Positions 51,840 to 61,411 of a stretch of DNA of 64,000 nt are shown here, in pieces. The stretch's first letter is position 1, and the number at the start of each line of letters is the position of its first letter. The stretch spans positions 805,626-869,625 of the forward strand of contig NZ_BBUZ01000022.1 in NCBI RefSeq assembly GCF_001417735.1. The letters are read 5' to 3'. Both the position numbers and the translations under genes were made by a program. The notes under the pieces were generated by a model. That model was given only the letters and a program-made list of their open reading frames with translations. It had not been told where the DNA came from and ran no database searches. The stretch comes from Streptomyces sp. NBRC 110028. GTDB lineage: Bacteria > Actinomycetota > Actinomycetes > Streptomycetales > Streptomycetaceae.

Positions 51840-53204
51840 TTGAGTACGGGACCCGGAGCAGACTCCGCACCCGCACCGCACACCGACTCCCTTTCCGCCG
51901 ACACCACGGCGGCCCCCGAAAAGGGCGGCATGTTCCGCTCACTCAGGGTCCGCAACTACCGGCTCTTCGCGACCGGTGCCGTGATCTCCAACACCGGCAC
52001 CTGGATGTCGCGGATCGCCCAGGACTGGCTGGTTCTGAGCCTCACCGGCTCCTCCACCGCGGTCGGCATCACCACCGCGCTGCAGTTCCTGCCCATGCTG
52101 CTCTTCGGCCTGTACGGCGGCGTGATCGCCGACCGGTACCCCCGGCGGAAGCTGCTGCTGGTCACCCAGGCCGCGCTGGGCCTGTGCGGTCTGGCGCTCG
52201 CCGCCCTCACCCTGAGCGGACACGTCCAGGTCTGGCACGTCTACCTGATCGCGTTCCTGCTGGGCATGGTCACCGTCGTCGACAACCCGACCCGTCAGGT
52301 CTTCGTCAACGAGATGGTCGGCCCCCGCGACCTGCGCAACGCGGTCAGCCTCAACTCCGCGAACTTCCAGTCCGCCCGGCTGATCGGCCCCGCCGTCGCC
52401 GGTGTCCTGATCACCGCGGTCGGCAGCGGCTGGGCCTTCCTCATCAACGGCCTCTCCTTCGGCGCCCCCCTCATCGGCCTGCTGCTGATGCGCACAGGTG
52501 AGCTGCACCCGGTCAAGCGCGCGCCGCGCGGCAAGGGCCAGCTGCGCGAGGGCCTGGCCTACGTCGGCCGCAACCCCGATCTGCTGTGGCCGATCGTCCT
52601 CGTCGGCTTCATCGGCACCTTCGGCTTCAACTTCCCGATCTGGCTCAGCGCCTTCGCCGACGATGTCTTCCACGCCGGGCCCGGTACGTACGGCCTGCTC
52701 AACACCCTGATCGCGGCCGGTTCGGTCACCGGCGCCCTGCTCGCCGCCCGCCGCGTCACCACCCGCCGCCGGCTGCTGGTCGGCGCGGCGCTGCTGTTCG
52801 GCGTGCTGGAGGTGGCCGCCGCGGTGACCCCGTACTTCTGGCTCTTCGCCGCGCTGATGGTGCCGGTCGGGATCTTCAGCCTGACCTTCAACGTCACGGC
52901 CAACTCCAGCGTCCAGCTCGCCACCGACCCGGCGATGCGCGGCCGGGTGATGAGCCTGTTCATGATGGTCTTCGTCGGTGGTACGCCCATCGGCGGCCCG
53001 CTCATCGGCTGGGTCACCGACACCTGGGGCGCCCGGGTCGGCTTCGCCTTCGGCGGGCTGATCTCGGCCGCCGCCGCGGTCGGGGTGGGCCTCGCCCTGG
53101 CCCGCGCGGGCGGCCTCCGCCTCAAGGTGGATCTGCGCCGCGGCCATCCGCATGTGGCCTTCGTGCCGCGGGTGCCGGAGGAGCGGCTGGCTCCGGCGGC
53201 GTGA
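51840..53204 (+). CDS. MFS exporter under MarR control
   Basis: This 454-residue protein has 12 helices and motifs of the EntS/MdtG-like MFS_3 group: RNYRLFATGAVISNTGTWMSRIAQDWLVL and GVIADRYPRRKLLLV after helix 2, and VDNPTRQVFVNEMVG. TTG at 51840 is supported by AGGAGG nine bases upstream and by the absence of a better start. The first 30 residues are hydrophilic. Co-transcription with the MarR gene suggests drug or metabolite efflux. Confidence 0.92.
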   Translation: MSTGPGADSAPAPHTDSLSADTTAAPEKGGMFRSLRVRNYRLFATGAVISNTGTWMSRIAQDWLVLSLTGSSTAVGITTALQFLPMLLFGLYGGVIADRYPRRKLLLVTQAALGLCGLALAALTLSGHVQVWHVYLIAFLLGMVTVVDNPTRQVFVNEMVGPRDLRNAVSLNSANFQSARLIGPAVAGVLITAVGSGWAFLINGLSFGAPLIGLLLMRTGELHPVKRAPRGKGQLREGLAYVGRNPDLLWPIVLVGFIGTFGFNFPIWLSAFADDVFHAGPGTYGLLNTLIAAGSVTGALLAARRVTTRRRLLVGAALLFGVLEVAAAVTPYFWLFAALMVPVGIFSLTFNVTANSSVQLATDPAMRGRVMSLFMMVFVGGTPIGGPLIGWVTDTWGARVGFAFGGLISAAAAVGVGLALARAGGLRLKVDLRRGHPHVAFVPRVPEERLAPAA

Positions 53205-53272
53205 CGGCCGCCGGGCCGCTGCCCGTGCGGGCGCGGTTTCGGGGCGGGCCGGGCCGGGGGAAGCCTCATCCG

Positions 53273-53836
53273 ATGAGACTCTTCGCCGCCGTCCTGCCCC
53301 CCGATCCGGTCCTGACCGAGCTGGGGGCACGGGTCGACGCACTGCACCGGCTGCCCGGCGCGGACGCCCTCCGCTGGACCGAGCGCACCGGCTGGCACCT
53401 CACCCTGGCCTTCTACGGTGAGGTCAGCGACGACGTCCGCCCCGAGCTGGCGACCCGGCTGGCCCGCGCCGCCCACCGCCACCATCCCCACCGGCTGCGG
53501 CTGGCGGGCGGCGGCCGGTTCGCCGACCGGGCCCTGTGGGCCGGCGTGGAGGGCGATCGCACCGTCCTGCGGGGGCTCGCCGACTCCGCGGCCGCGGGGG
53601 CCCGCCGCGTCGGGATCGACGTGAACCACGAACGCCCGTACCACCCCCACCTGACCGTCGCGCGCAACCGCTCCACCACCGGCCTCGCGCCGTTCGCCGA
53701 GGGCCTGACCGGCTTCGCGGGCCGCGACTGGACAGTGCGGGAGCTGAGCCTGGTCCGCAGCCATCCGCCGGCCCCCGGAGTGCCCGGGGCGCAGCCGCGG
53801 TACGAGGTGGTGGCGGCCTGGCCGCTGGGCGGCTGA
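53273..53836 (+). CDS. thpR: RNA 2',3'-cyclic phosphodiesterase ThpR
   Basis: This 187-residue 2H-phosphoesterase has both catalytic HxT motifs: WHLTLAFYGE (His42) and YHPHLTVARN (His126). MRLFAAVLPPD is the typical start. The family hydrolyses 2',3'-cyclic phosphates and can ligate tRNA halves in vitro. ATG at 53273 lies 68 bp after the MFS stop on the same strand. Confidence 0.93.
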   Translation: MRLFAAVLPPDPVLTELGARVDALHRLPGADALRWTERTGWHLTLAFYGEVSDDVRPELATRLARAAHRHHPHRLRLAGGGRFADRALWAGVEGDRTVLRGLADSAAAGARRVGIDVNHERPYHPHLTVARNRSTTGLAPFAEGLTGFAGRDWTVRELSLVRSHPPAPGVPGAQPRYEVVAAWPLGG

Positions 53837-53858
53837 GCGGCCCGGCTAACCTCGGGGT

Positions 53859-53948
53859 GTGGACCCGAAGACCAGAAACATGATCATGAGTGGTGCCCTG
53901 GTGATGATCCTCGTCGTGGTGGCCGTCGCGGCCGTCTTCGGAGGATGA
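53859..53948 (+). CDS. 29-residue single-helix membrane peptide
   Basis: GTG at 53859 opens a 29-codon frame with a short basic start (VDPKTRNMIMSG) and one membrane helix (ALVMILVVVAVAAVFGG). It resembles the tiny transporter-associated proteins annotated in Streptomyces as the SGM_5486 family, which I recall but cannot confirm here. It lies 22 bp after thpR and is followed by a strong terminator, as a real last gene of an operon would be. Confidence 0.6.
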   Translation: MDPKTRNMIMSGALVMILVVVAVAAVFGG

Positions 53949-53975
53949 GCCGCCGGGGTGGAGACCCGCACCGGC

Positions 53976-54007
53976 AGGGGGTGTGACCGCACACGGTCAC
54001 ACCCCCT
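53976..54007. terminator. Terminator between convergent genes
   Basis: A perfect 14-bp stem (AGGGGGTGTGACCG and complement) with the loop CACA lies 28 bp after the small peptide gene and 23 bp beyond the end of the convergent aldo/keto reductase. It can act in both directions. Confidence 0.92.
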
Positions 54008-54029
54008 CCGTACGGCGGTACGGACACGG

Positions 54030-55028
54030 CTACCAGGCGAACGCCTCCGGCGTCGGCCCCGGGCCGGGGAAGATCTCGTCCAGCCCGCTCAGTACCTCGT
54101 CGCTCAGCGTCAGCTCGGACGCCCGTACGGCCGAGGCCAGCTGCTCGGCGGTACGCGGCCCCACGATGGGACCGGTGACCCCGGGGCGGGTCAGCAACCA
54201 GGCCAGGGCCACCTCGCCGGGCTCCAGACCGTGCTTGTCGAGCAGGTCCTCGTAGGCCTGGACCTGCTCGCGCACGGCCGGGTTCTTCAGCGCGTCCGCG
54301 GCGCGCCCGCCCGAGGTGCGGGCACCGGCGCCGCCCTCCCGCTCCTTGCGGATCGCGCCGCCGAGCAGCCCGCCGTGCAGCGGGGACCAGGGGATGATGC
54401 CGAGGCCGTACTCCCGCGCGGCCGGGATCACGTCCATCTCGGCGCGCCGCTCGGCCAGGTTGTACAGGCACTGCTCGCTGACCAGGCCGTAGGAGTTCCG
54501 GCGCCGGGCCGTCTCGTTGGCCTGGGCGATGTGCCAGCCCGCGTGGTTGGAGGACCCGACGTAGAGGATCTTGCCCTGCTGGACGAGGACGTCGATGGCC
54601 TGCCAGATCTCGTCCCACGGGGTCGCGCGGTCGACGTGGTGGAACTGGTAGAGGTCGATGTGGTCGGTGCCCAGCCGCTTGAGGCTCGCGTCCACGGCCC
54701 GGCGGATGTTGAGCGCGGAGAGCTTGTCGGTGTTGGGCCAGGGCTCGCCGTCGGCGGCCATGTTGCCGTACACCTTGGTGGCGATGACGGTCTTCTCGCG
54801 CCGTCCGCCGCCCTTGCCGAACCAGCTTCCGACGATTTCCTCGGTGCGGCCCTTGTTCTCGCCCCAGCCGTACACATTGGCGGTGTCGAAGAAGTTGATG
54901 CCCGCGTCGATCGCGGCATCCATGATCGCGTGGCTGTCGGCCTCATCGGTCTGCGGGCCGAAGTTCATGGTGCCGAGGACCAGTCGGCTGACCTTGAGGC
55001 CGGTACGTCCGAGCTGCGTGTACTCCAT
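54030..55028 (-). CDS. Aldo/keto reductase
   Basis: This 332-residue NADPH-dependent reductase has the full catalytic tetrad: Asp48 and Tyr53 in FFDTANVYG, Lys85 in IATKVYG and His130 in LYQFHHVD. The C-terminal cofactor segment is GPRTAEQLASAV. It belongs to the MEYTQLGRTGLKVS type of general-stress AKRs. ATG at 55028 follows GGGGG. The physiological substrate is unknown. Confidence 0.94.
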   Translation of the reverse strand: MEYTQLGRTGLKVSRLVLGTMNFGPQTDEADSHAIMDAAIDAGINFFDTANVYGWGENKGRTEEIVGSWFGKGGGRREKTVIATKVYGNMAADGEPWPNTDKLSALNIRRAVDASLKRLGTDHIDLYQFHHVDRATPWDEIWQAIDVLVQQGKILYVGSSNHAGWHIAQANETARRRNSYGLVSEQCLYNLAERRAEMDVIPAAREYGLGIIPWSPLHGGLLGGAIRKEREGGAGARTSGGRAADALKNPAVREQVQAYEDLLDKHGLEPGEVALAWLLTRPGVTGPIVGPRTAEQLASAVRASELTLSDEVLSGLDEIFPGPGPTPEAFAW

Positions 55029-55128
55029 GCCCCCAGCCAATCCCTTGGAGTGCGCTCTAATCAAGGGCCGCCCCGGGCCTGCCGGTCGCTGTCTGTCCGT
55101 CGCTGCCTGCCGGGCGCTGGACGCCGTA

Positions 55129-55201
55129 TTCCGGAAAGTCTGGAGGCCCGCTTTTTGGCCCCCCGTCGCGGTCAAAAAGCGGGCTACCAGAATCTCCGGA
55201 A
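55129..55201 (-). terminator. 73-base nested hairpin after the membrane protein gene
   Basis: TTCCGGA (55129) pairs with TCCGGAA (55195), TCTGG with CCAGA, and CCGCTTTTTG with CAAAAAGCGG, giving a long stem with three helices and small bulges. The inner arm gives a T-run on either strand. It lies 12 bp after the minus-strand gene at 55214 and 100 bp before the aldo/keto reductase start. Confidence 0.75.
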
Positions 55202-55213
55202 TGGTGGTTGTTC

Positions 55214-55765
55214 TCAGCGTCCGGAGCGGGTCTTCATGAATCCGAGGACACCGAAGACCAGAATCATCAGGGCACCGGCGAGGGCGATGTAGATTCCGGG
55301 CCCGGGAGTGAGGTCGTACAGCTTCGCGGCCTGCTCCGCCGCCTTTTCGGCGACCTTCGCGGACACCCCTTCCTCGTCCTGCAGCTTCTGGGCGAGCAGG
55401 CGCTCGGGGGACGCGATGTTGATGGCGAGGACGATCGCCGTGGCGACGCCGGTGGCCGCGCCGATCAGGTAGACCACGCCCTTCCTGGTGGCCAGTGCGG
55501 CGAGCATGAGCACCGCCCCGGCCAGGGCGATGATCAGCGTGATGATGCCGTCGCCGTCGATGCCCTTGACGCCCCCGTCGGCCGCGTCGGAGGTCGACAC
55601 CACCCAGTTCACACAGGAGCCGGCCAGCGCGAGAAGTGCGCCGACGGCCCCGAGCACCGCGAACTTCTTCGGCGGTGCGGCCGCCGTGCCTCCGGCCGGG
55701 GTGCCGGCGGAATGCATCGGCGGTGGCGCGGTTTGCGCATCAGAGGAATGGCTGTATTCGCTCAT
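55214..55765 (-). CDS. Hypothetical four-helix membrane protein
   Basis: This 183-residue protein has a Pro/Ala-rich cytosolic start, then about four membrane helices (FAVLGAVGALLALAGSCVNWV; ITLIIALAGAVLMLAALA; VVYLIGAATGVATAIVLAI; GIYIALAGALMILVFGVLG). A charged segment SPERLLAQKLQDEEGVSAKVAEKAAEQAA lies between helices 3 and 4 and should be extracellular or a re-entrant loop. The GCVNW-like turn after helix 1 and the overall plan recall small actinobacterial exported membrane proteins. Function unknown. Confidence 0.8.
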   Translation of the reverse strand: MSEYSHSSDAQTAPPPMHSAGTPAGGTAAAPPKKFAVLGAVGALLALAGSCVNWVVSTSDAADGGVKGIDGDGIITLIIALAGAVLMLAALATRKGVVYLIGAATGVATAIVLAINIASPERLLAQKLQDEEGVSAKVAEKAAEQAAKLYDLTPGPGIYIALAGALMILVFGVLGFMKTRSGR

Positions 55766-56033
55766 GGGTAGAAACCGTAGAGGCGGCCATTCTGGAAAGC
55801 AATGCCCCCGTCCGCTATGCCGTCAATGCCCGATAAATTTCCGGCGCAGATAATCCCCGGATGGATTCAAATAATCCGCGGGTTATTTACCCGGCCCGGT
55901 CGCCACGAATGATTTACGTACGTTATCGGCCCGTGATTCTTCCCGTGATTCATGAGGCGGTCCGGCCGCGCCACCGTGCCCCGGCGGCCGTATCGCGCCG
56001 TTCGCGCCCCGCCGGGATGGCAGGCTTGGGCCC

Positions 56034-57065
56034 ATGCGTCCGCTTCCGTACGTCCTCGGTGCCGCCGTGCTGGCGGCTCTGCCCGTCGCCACCCCCGCTC
56101 CCGCGGTGGCCGACGACTCGTCCCCGTCCTCGTTCACGATCGAGGACCCCCGCATCACCGAGTCCAGCGGGCTCGCCGCGAGCCGGGCCCACCCCGGCGT
56201 CTACTGGACGCACAACGACAGCTCGGACGGGGCGTACGTCTACGCCGTGGACAGCAGGACCGGAAAGACGGTCGCCCGGGTCACCCTGCGCGGCATAGGA
56301 CGCCCCCGGGACGTGGAGGCCATCTCGATAGGCCCCGACGGCAATGTGTACGTCGGCGACATCGGCGACAACCTCGGCGGCACCTGGCCGCACGTATGGA
56401 TCTACCGCTTCCCCGAGCCCAAGGTCCTCAAGGACACCACGGTCACCGCCACCCAGTTCACCGTCCAGTACCAGGGCGGGCCGCGCAACGCCGAGGCGAT
56501 GATGGTCCACCCGAAGACCGGCCGGGTCTACATCGCCAGCAAGAGCGACGACGACCCCGGGCTGTACGAGGCGCCCGCCACGCTCTCCCCCCAGGGCACC
56601 AACGTCTTCCGCCGGGTCGCCGGCCTCGACATGGAGGTCACCGACGGCGCCTTCGCCCCGGACGGCAGCAGGCTGGTGCTCCGCGGCTACTTCTCGGCCT
56701 CCGAGTACCGCTGGCGGAACGGCAAGCCGCGGCCACTCCAGGAGCTCAAGGACGAGCCGGGGCTGCCGCTCCAGCGCCAGGGCGAGTCGGTGACCTTCAC
56801 CCCCGACGGCGGCACCCTCATGTACGGCACGGAGGGCCCGAGCAGCAAGGTCACCGCGGTGGACCTCGGCGGGGAGCTGCTGCCGGACGCGACCGCGAAG
56901 AAGCAGAAGAAGGACGGGGAGTACTCCTCGCGCCCCGACGGCAAGCGGCAGAGCTCCGAGGCCGAGAAGAACGGCAACCTGGTGAAGGCCGCGCTCACCT
57001 TCGGCGGCGCGCTGGTGCTGTTCCTCGGGCTGCGGCGGCTGGTCCGCCGCCGCCCGTCGTCGTAG
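56034..57065 (+). CDS. Membrane-anchored extracellular beta-propeller-like protein
   Basis: This 343-residue protein has a signal peptide (MRPLPYVLGAAVLAALPVAT, cleavage near AVA-DD) and a C-terminal membrane helix (LTFGGALVLFLGLRRLVRRR) with a basic tail, so it is displayed outside. The middle repeats blade-like sequences (ESSGLAASRAHPGVYWTHND; SIGPDGNVYVGDIGDN; MMVHPKTGRVYIAS; TFTPDGGTLMYG). No catalytic residues are evident. The 268-bp spacer before it shows no clear operator. Confidence 0.82.
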   Translation: MRPLPYVLGAAVLAALPVATPAPAVADDSSPSSFTIEDPRITESSGLAASRAHPGVYWTHNDSSDGAYVYAVDSRTGKTVARVTLRGIGRPRDVEAISIGPDGNVYVGDIGDNLGGTWPHVWIYRFPEPKVLKDTTVTATQFTVQYQGGPRNAEAMMVHPKTGRVYIASKSDDDPGLYEAPATLSPQGTNVFRRVAGLDMEVTDGAFAPDGSRLVLRGYFSASEYRWRNGKPRPLQELKDEPGLPLQRQGESVTFTPDGGTLMYGTEGPSSKVTAVDLGGELLPDATAKKQKKDGEYSSRPDGKRQSSEAEKNGNLVKAALTFGGALVLFLGLRRLVRRRPSS

Positions 57066-57077
57066 GAGCCGAGCACG

Positions 57078-57112
57078 GTACGGGCCCGGGGCGATACGCC
57101 CCGGGCCCGTAC
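57078..57112. terminator. Terminator after the propeller gene
   Basis: GTACGGGCCCGGGGCG pairs perfectly over 16 bp across the three-base loop ATA. It is 12 bp after the stop codon. Confidence 0.93.
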
Positions 57113-57130
57113 TCCTTCGGTCTTCTCCGG

Positions 57131-57230
57131 ACCGCTTCAGGCCGCTTCAGTTTTCTTCAGCCTTCTGCGGACCGCTTCAGCCTTCTTCAGCCTTCTTCAG
57201 GTCGCTTCAGACCGCTTCAGGCCGCCTCGG
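57131..57230. repeat. 10-bp phased CTTCAG repeats before serC end
   Basis: Ten consecutive 10-bp units, most ending CTTCAG (ACCGCTTCAG, GCCGCTTCAG, CCTTCTTCAG and variants), fill the spacer between the terminator and the end of serC. The period is close to one helical turn. Confidence 0.9.
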
Positions 57231-57240
57231 ACCGCACGCC

Positions 57241-58368
<1,128 letters not shown>

Positions 58369-58559
58369 CTAATCCGTCCCAACCCGGCATTCAGCGGGGA
58401 GTCCATTCGCTGAGACGATCCGTCCACGGAAGGGGACCGTGAGCGGCCTCATGTTGACACCGGCGCCCCGGAGCCTCCCGTGCACAGTGATCCATGATCA
58501 TGGTCTTGCGGCACAGTGTGGGCGTATCCATCGGGCCCCTCGCCGTGGACCATGGGGAC

Positions 58560-61394
58560 ATGGCTGAGCACGAGGCAGACGAACTGGAGCAGGCGCTGCG
58601 CCGAGCCGTCCGTGGGGACGTCTCCTTCGACGCGGCGAGCCGGGCCCTGATGACCATGGACGCGTCGAACTACCGGCGCGTGCCGGCCGGTGTCGTCGCG
58701 CCGCGCGACGCGGACGACGTGGCGGGCGCGCTGGCCGTCTGCCGGGAGCGCGGGGTGCCGGTGGTGGCGCGCGGCGGCGGCACGTCCATCGCCGGGCAGG
58801 CCACCGGGCTCGGCGTCGTCCTGGACTTCACCCGCCACATGCGGCGCATCGTCTCCCTCGACCCGGAGCGGCGAACCGCCGTCGTCCAGCCCGGCGTGAT
58901 CCTCGACGAGCTGCGGACCGCCGCGGGCGCGCACGGCCTGACCTTCGGCCCCGACCCGTCCACCCACAGCCGCTGCACCCTCGGCGGCATGATCGGCAAC
59001 AACTCGTGCGGCTCGCACTCGGTCGCCTGGGGCACCACCGCCGACAACGTCCGGGAGCTGGACGTCCTGACGTACGGCGGTGAGCGGGTCCGCGCCGCCC
59101 AGGGGCTCGACGCGCTCCCCGCCCGGCTCCGCGACGGCATGCGCTCCCTCGCCGGTGACCATCTGGCGCTGCTGCGCACCGGCTTCCCCGAGCTGCCCCG
59201 CCGCATCTCCGGCTACGCCCTGGACGAGCTGCTGCCCGAGAAGAACGCCGACGTGGCCCGCGCCCTCACCGGCAGCGAGGGCACTCTCGGCGTGCTCACC
59301 GAGGCGACCGTGCGGCTCGTCGAGGCGCCCGCCGCCCGGGCGCTCGCCGTGCTCGGGTACCCCGACGAGTCCGCGGCGGCCGAGGCCGCGCACACGCTGC
59401 TGCCGTACGGGCCGCTCACCGTCGAGGGCATGGCCGCGGACCTGGTCGTGGGCGCTTCGGGGCTGCCCAAGGGCGGTGCCTGGCTGTTCGTGGAGGTCGG
59501 CGGCGCGGGGCGCGAGGAGGCGTACGCCCGCGCGGAGGAGATAGCGCGTGCCGCCGCGCACGCCACCACCGACCACACCGTGGTCGCCGACCCCGCCGGG
59601 CAGCGCGCGCTGTGGCGGGTCCGCGAGGACGCCTCCGGCACCGCCACCCGCATGCCGGACGGCAGCGAGGCCTGGCCCGGCTGGGAGGACTGCGCGGTGC
59701 CGCCCGCCCGGCTCGGCGCCTACCTGCGCGACTTCCGCGCCCTGCTCACCCAGCACGGGCTGCGCGGCACCCCGTACGGGCACTTCGGCGACGGCTGCAT
59801 CCACGTCCGCATCGGCTTCGACCTGATGCGCGAGGCCGGGGTGCGGGTCTTCCGCGACTTCTCCACCGACCTCGCCGACCTCGTCGTCGCCCACGGCGGC
59901 TCGCTCTCCGGCGAACACGGCGACGGCCTGGCCCGCGCCGAGCTGCTGCCGCGCATGTACGGGGACGAGATGGTCGGGCTCTTCGGCCGCTTCAAGGACC
60001 TGTGGGACCCGGCGGGCGGCCTCAACCCCGGCGTCCTCGCCCGCCCCCGCCGCCTCGACCAGGACCTGCGCTTCGACGTTCTGCCGCGCCGCCCGGTCGA
60101 CGTCGAGTTCGGCTACCCGCACGACGGCGGCGACTTCTCGGCCGCCGTGCGCCGCTGCGTCGGCGTCGCCAAGTGCCGCAACGAGGCGGTGTCCGGCGCG
60201 AGCGTGATGTGCCCCTCGTACCGCGCGACCGGCGAGGAACAGCACTCCACCCGCGGCCGCGCCCGGCTGCTGCACGAGATGCTCGCGGGCGAGGTGGTGC
60301 GCGACGGCTGGCGCTCGGAGGAGGTACGGGACGCGCTCGACCTGTGCCTGTCCTGCAAGGGCTGCCGCAGCGACTGCCCGGTCGGGGTGGACATGGCCAC
60401 GTACAAGGCGGAGTTCCTGCACCACCACTACGAGGGCCGGGTGCGCCCCGCCGCCCACTACGCGATGGGCTGGCTCCCGGTCTGGCTCCGGGCGGCCGCC
60501 CTCCTGCGGGCGGCCCCGGTGGCCAACGCGGCGTCCGGCGTCGGCTTCCTGTCCGCCGTGGCCAAGCGCGCGGGCGGCATCGCCCCCGAACGCGACATCC
60601 CCGAGCTGGCCCGCGAGCCGTTCACCCGGTGGTGGCGCGGCCACGCGCGCGGTGTCCCCCGCGGTCCGGAGACGGGCCGCACCGTCGTGCTCTGGCCGGA
60701 CACCTTCACCAACTACCTCTCCCCCTCGGCCGGCCAGGCGGCGGTACGCGTACTGGAGGCGGCCGGGCTACGGGTCGTCGTACCCCCCAAACCCGTCTGC
60801 TGCGGCCTGACCTGGGTCTCGACCGGCCAACTCGACCGCGCCCGCGCGGTCATGCGGCGCACCCTGGACGTCATGGCCCCGGCCCTGGACGCCGGTCTGC
60901 CCGTCGTCGGCCTCGAACCCAGCTGCACCGCCGCCCTGCGCACCGACCTCCCCGAACTCCTCGGCCCCGACGACCCCCGCGCCGCCCGCCTCGCCGACTC
61001 CGTGCGGACCTTCGCCCAGACCCTGGAGGAGTACGCCCCCGACTGGCAGCCCCCGAAGGTCGACCGCCCGGTCGTCGGCCAGACCCACTGCCACCAGCAC
61101 GCCGTCCTCGGCGACGCCGCCGACCGTCGCCTGCGCGAACGCGCGGGCCTGACCGGCGAGCTGAGCGGCGGCTGCTGCGGCCTGGCGGGCAACTTCGGCT
61201 TCGAGGCGGGCCATTACGACGTCTCGGTGGCCTGCGCGGAAGACCAGCTGCTGCCGTCCGTGCGCAACGCCGAGGAGAACGCCGAGGTCCTGGCCGACGG
61301 CTTCTCCTGCCGCACCCAACTGGACCAGCTCGACGGCGGACGCCCGGCCCGTCACTTGGCCGAGGTCCTGGCGGAGCGGCTGCCCCGGCGGTGA
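58560..61394 (+). CDS. FAD-linked oxidase / Fe-S protein fusion (GlcD-GlpC-like dehydrogenase)
   Basis: This 944-residue enzyme joins three parts: an FAD_binding_4 domain (about 35-220; VPVVARGGGTSIAGQATG, PSTHSRCTLGGMIGNNSCGSHS), an oxidase C-domain (about 240-510; YGHFGDGCIHVRIGFDL and SGEHGDGLARAELLPRMYG), and a C-terminal Fe-S/CCG part with CLSCKGCRSDCP, PKPVCCGLTW and GGCCGLAGNFGFE. Such fusions oxidise D-2-hydroxy acids (D-lactate or D-2-hydroxyglutarate type) and pass electrons through Fe-S centres. MurQ releases D-lactate, but a link is only a guess. ATG at 58560 starts MAEHEADELEQ; an earlier in-frame ATG at 58494 is less likely. Confidence 0.92.
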   Translation: MAEHEADELEQALRRAVRGDVSFDAASRALMTMDASNYRRVPAGVVAPRDADDVAGALAVCRERGVPVVARGGGTSIAGQATGLGVVLDFTRHMRRIVSLDPERRTAVVQPGVILDELRTAAGAHGLTFGPDPSTHSRCTLGGMIGNNSCGSHSVAWGTTADNVRELDVLTYGGERVRAAQGLDALPARLRDGMRSLAGDHLALLRTGFPELPRRISGYALDELLPEKNADVARALTGSEGTLGVLTEATVRLVEAPAARALAVLGYPDESAAAEAAHTLLPYGPLTVEGMAADLVVGASGLPKGGAWLFVEVGGAGREEAYARAEEIARAAAHATTDHTVVADPAGQRALWRVREDASGTATRMPDGSEAWPGWEDCAVPPARLGAYLRDFRALLTQHGLRGTPYGHFGDGCIHVRIGFDLMREAGVRVFRDFSTDLADLVVAHGGSLSGEHGDGLARAELLPRMYGDEMVGLFGRFKDLWDPAGGLNPGVLARPRRLDQDLRFDVLPRRPVDVEFGYPHDGGDFSAAVRRCVGVAKCRNEAVSGASVMCPSYRATGEEQHSTRGRARLLHEMLAGEVVRDGWRSEEVRDALDLCLSCKGCRSDCPVGVDMATYKAEFLHHHYEGRVRPAAHYAMGWLPVWLRAAALLRAAPVANAASGVGFLSAVAKRAGGIAPERDIPELAREPFTRWWRGHARGVPRGPETGRTVVLWPDTFTNYLSPSAGQAAVRVLEAAGLRVVVPPKPVCCGLTWVSTGQLDRARAVMRRTLDVMAPALDAGLPVVGLEPSCTAALRTDLPELLGPDDPRAARLADSVRTFAQTLEEYAPDWQPPKVDRPVVGQTHCHQHAVLGDAADRRLRERAGLTGELSGGCCGLAGNFGFEAGHYDVSVACAEDQLLPSVRNAEENAEVLADGFSCRTQLDQLDGGRPARHLAEVLAERLPRR

Positions 61395-61411
61395 TGACCC
61401 CGGCGCTCTCC

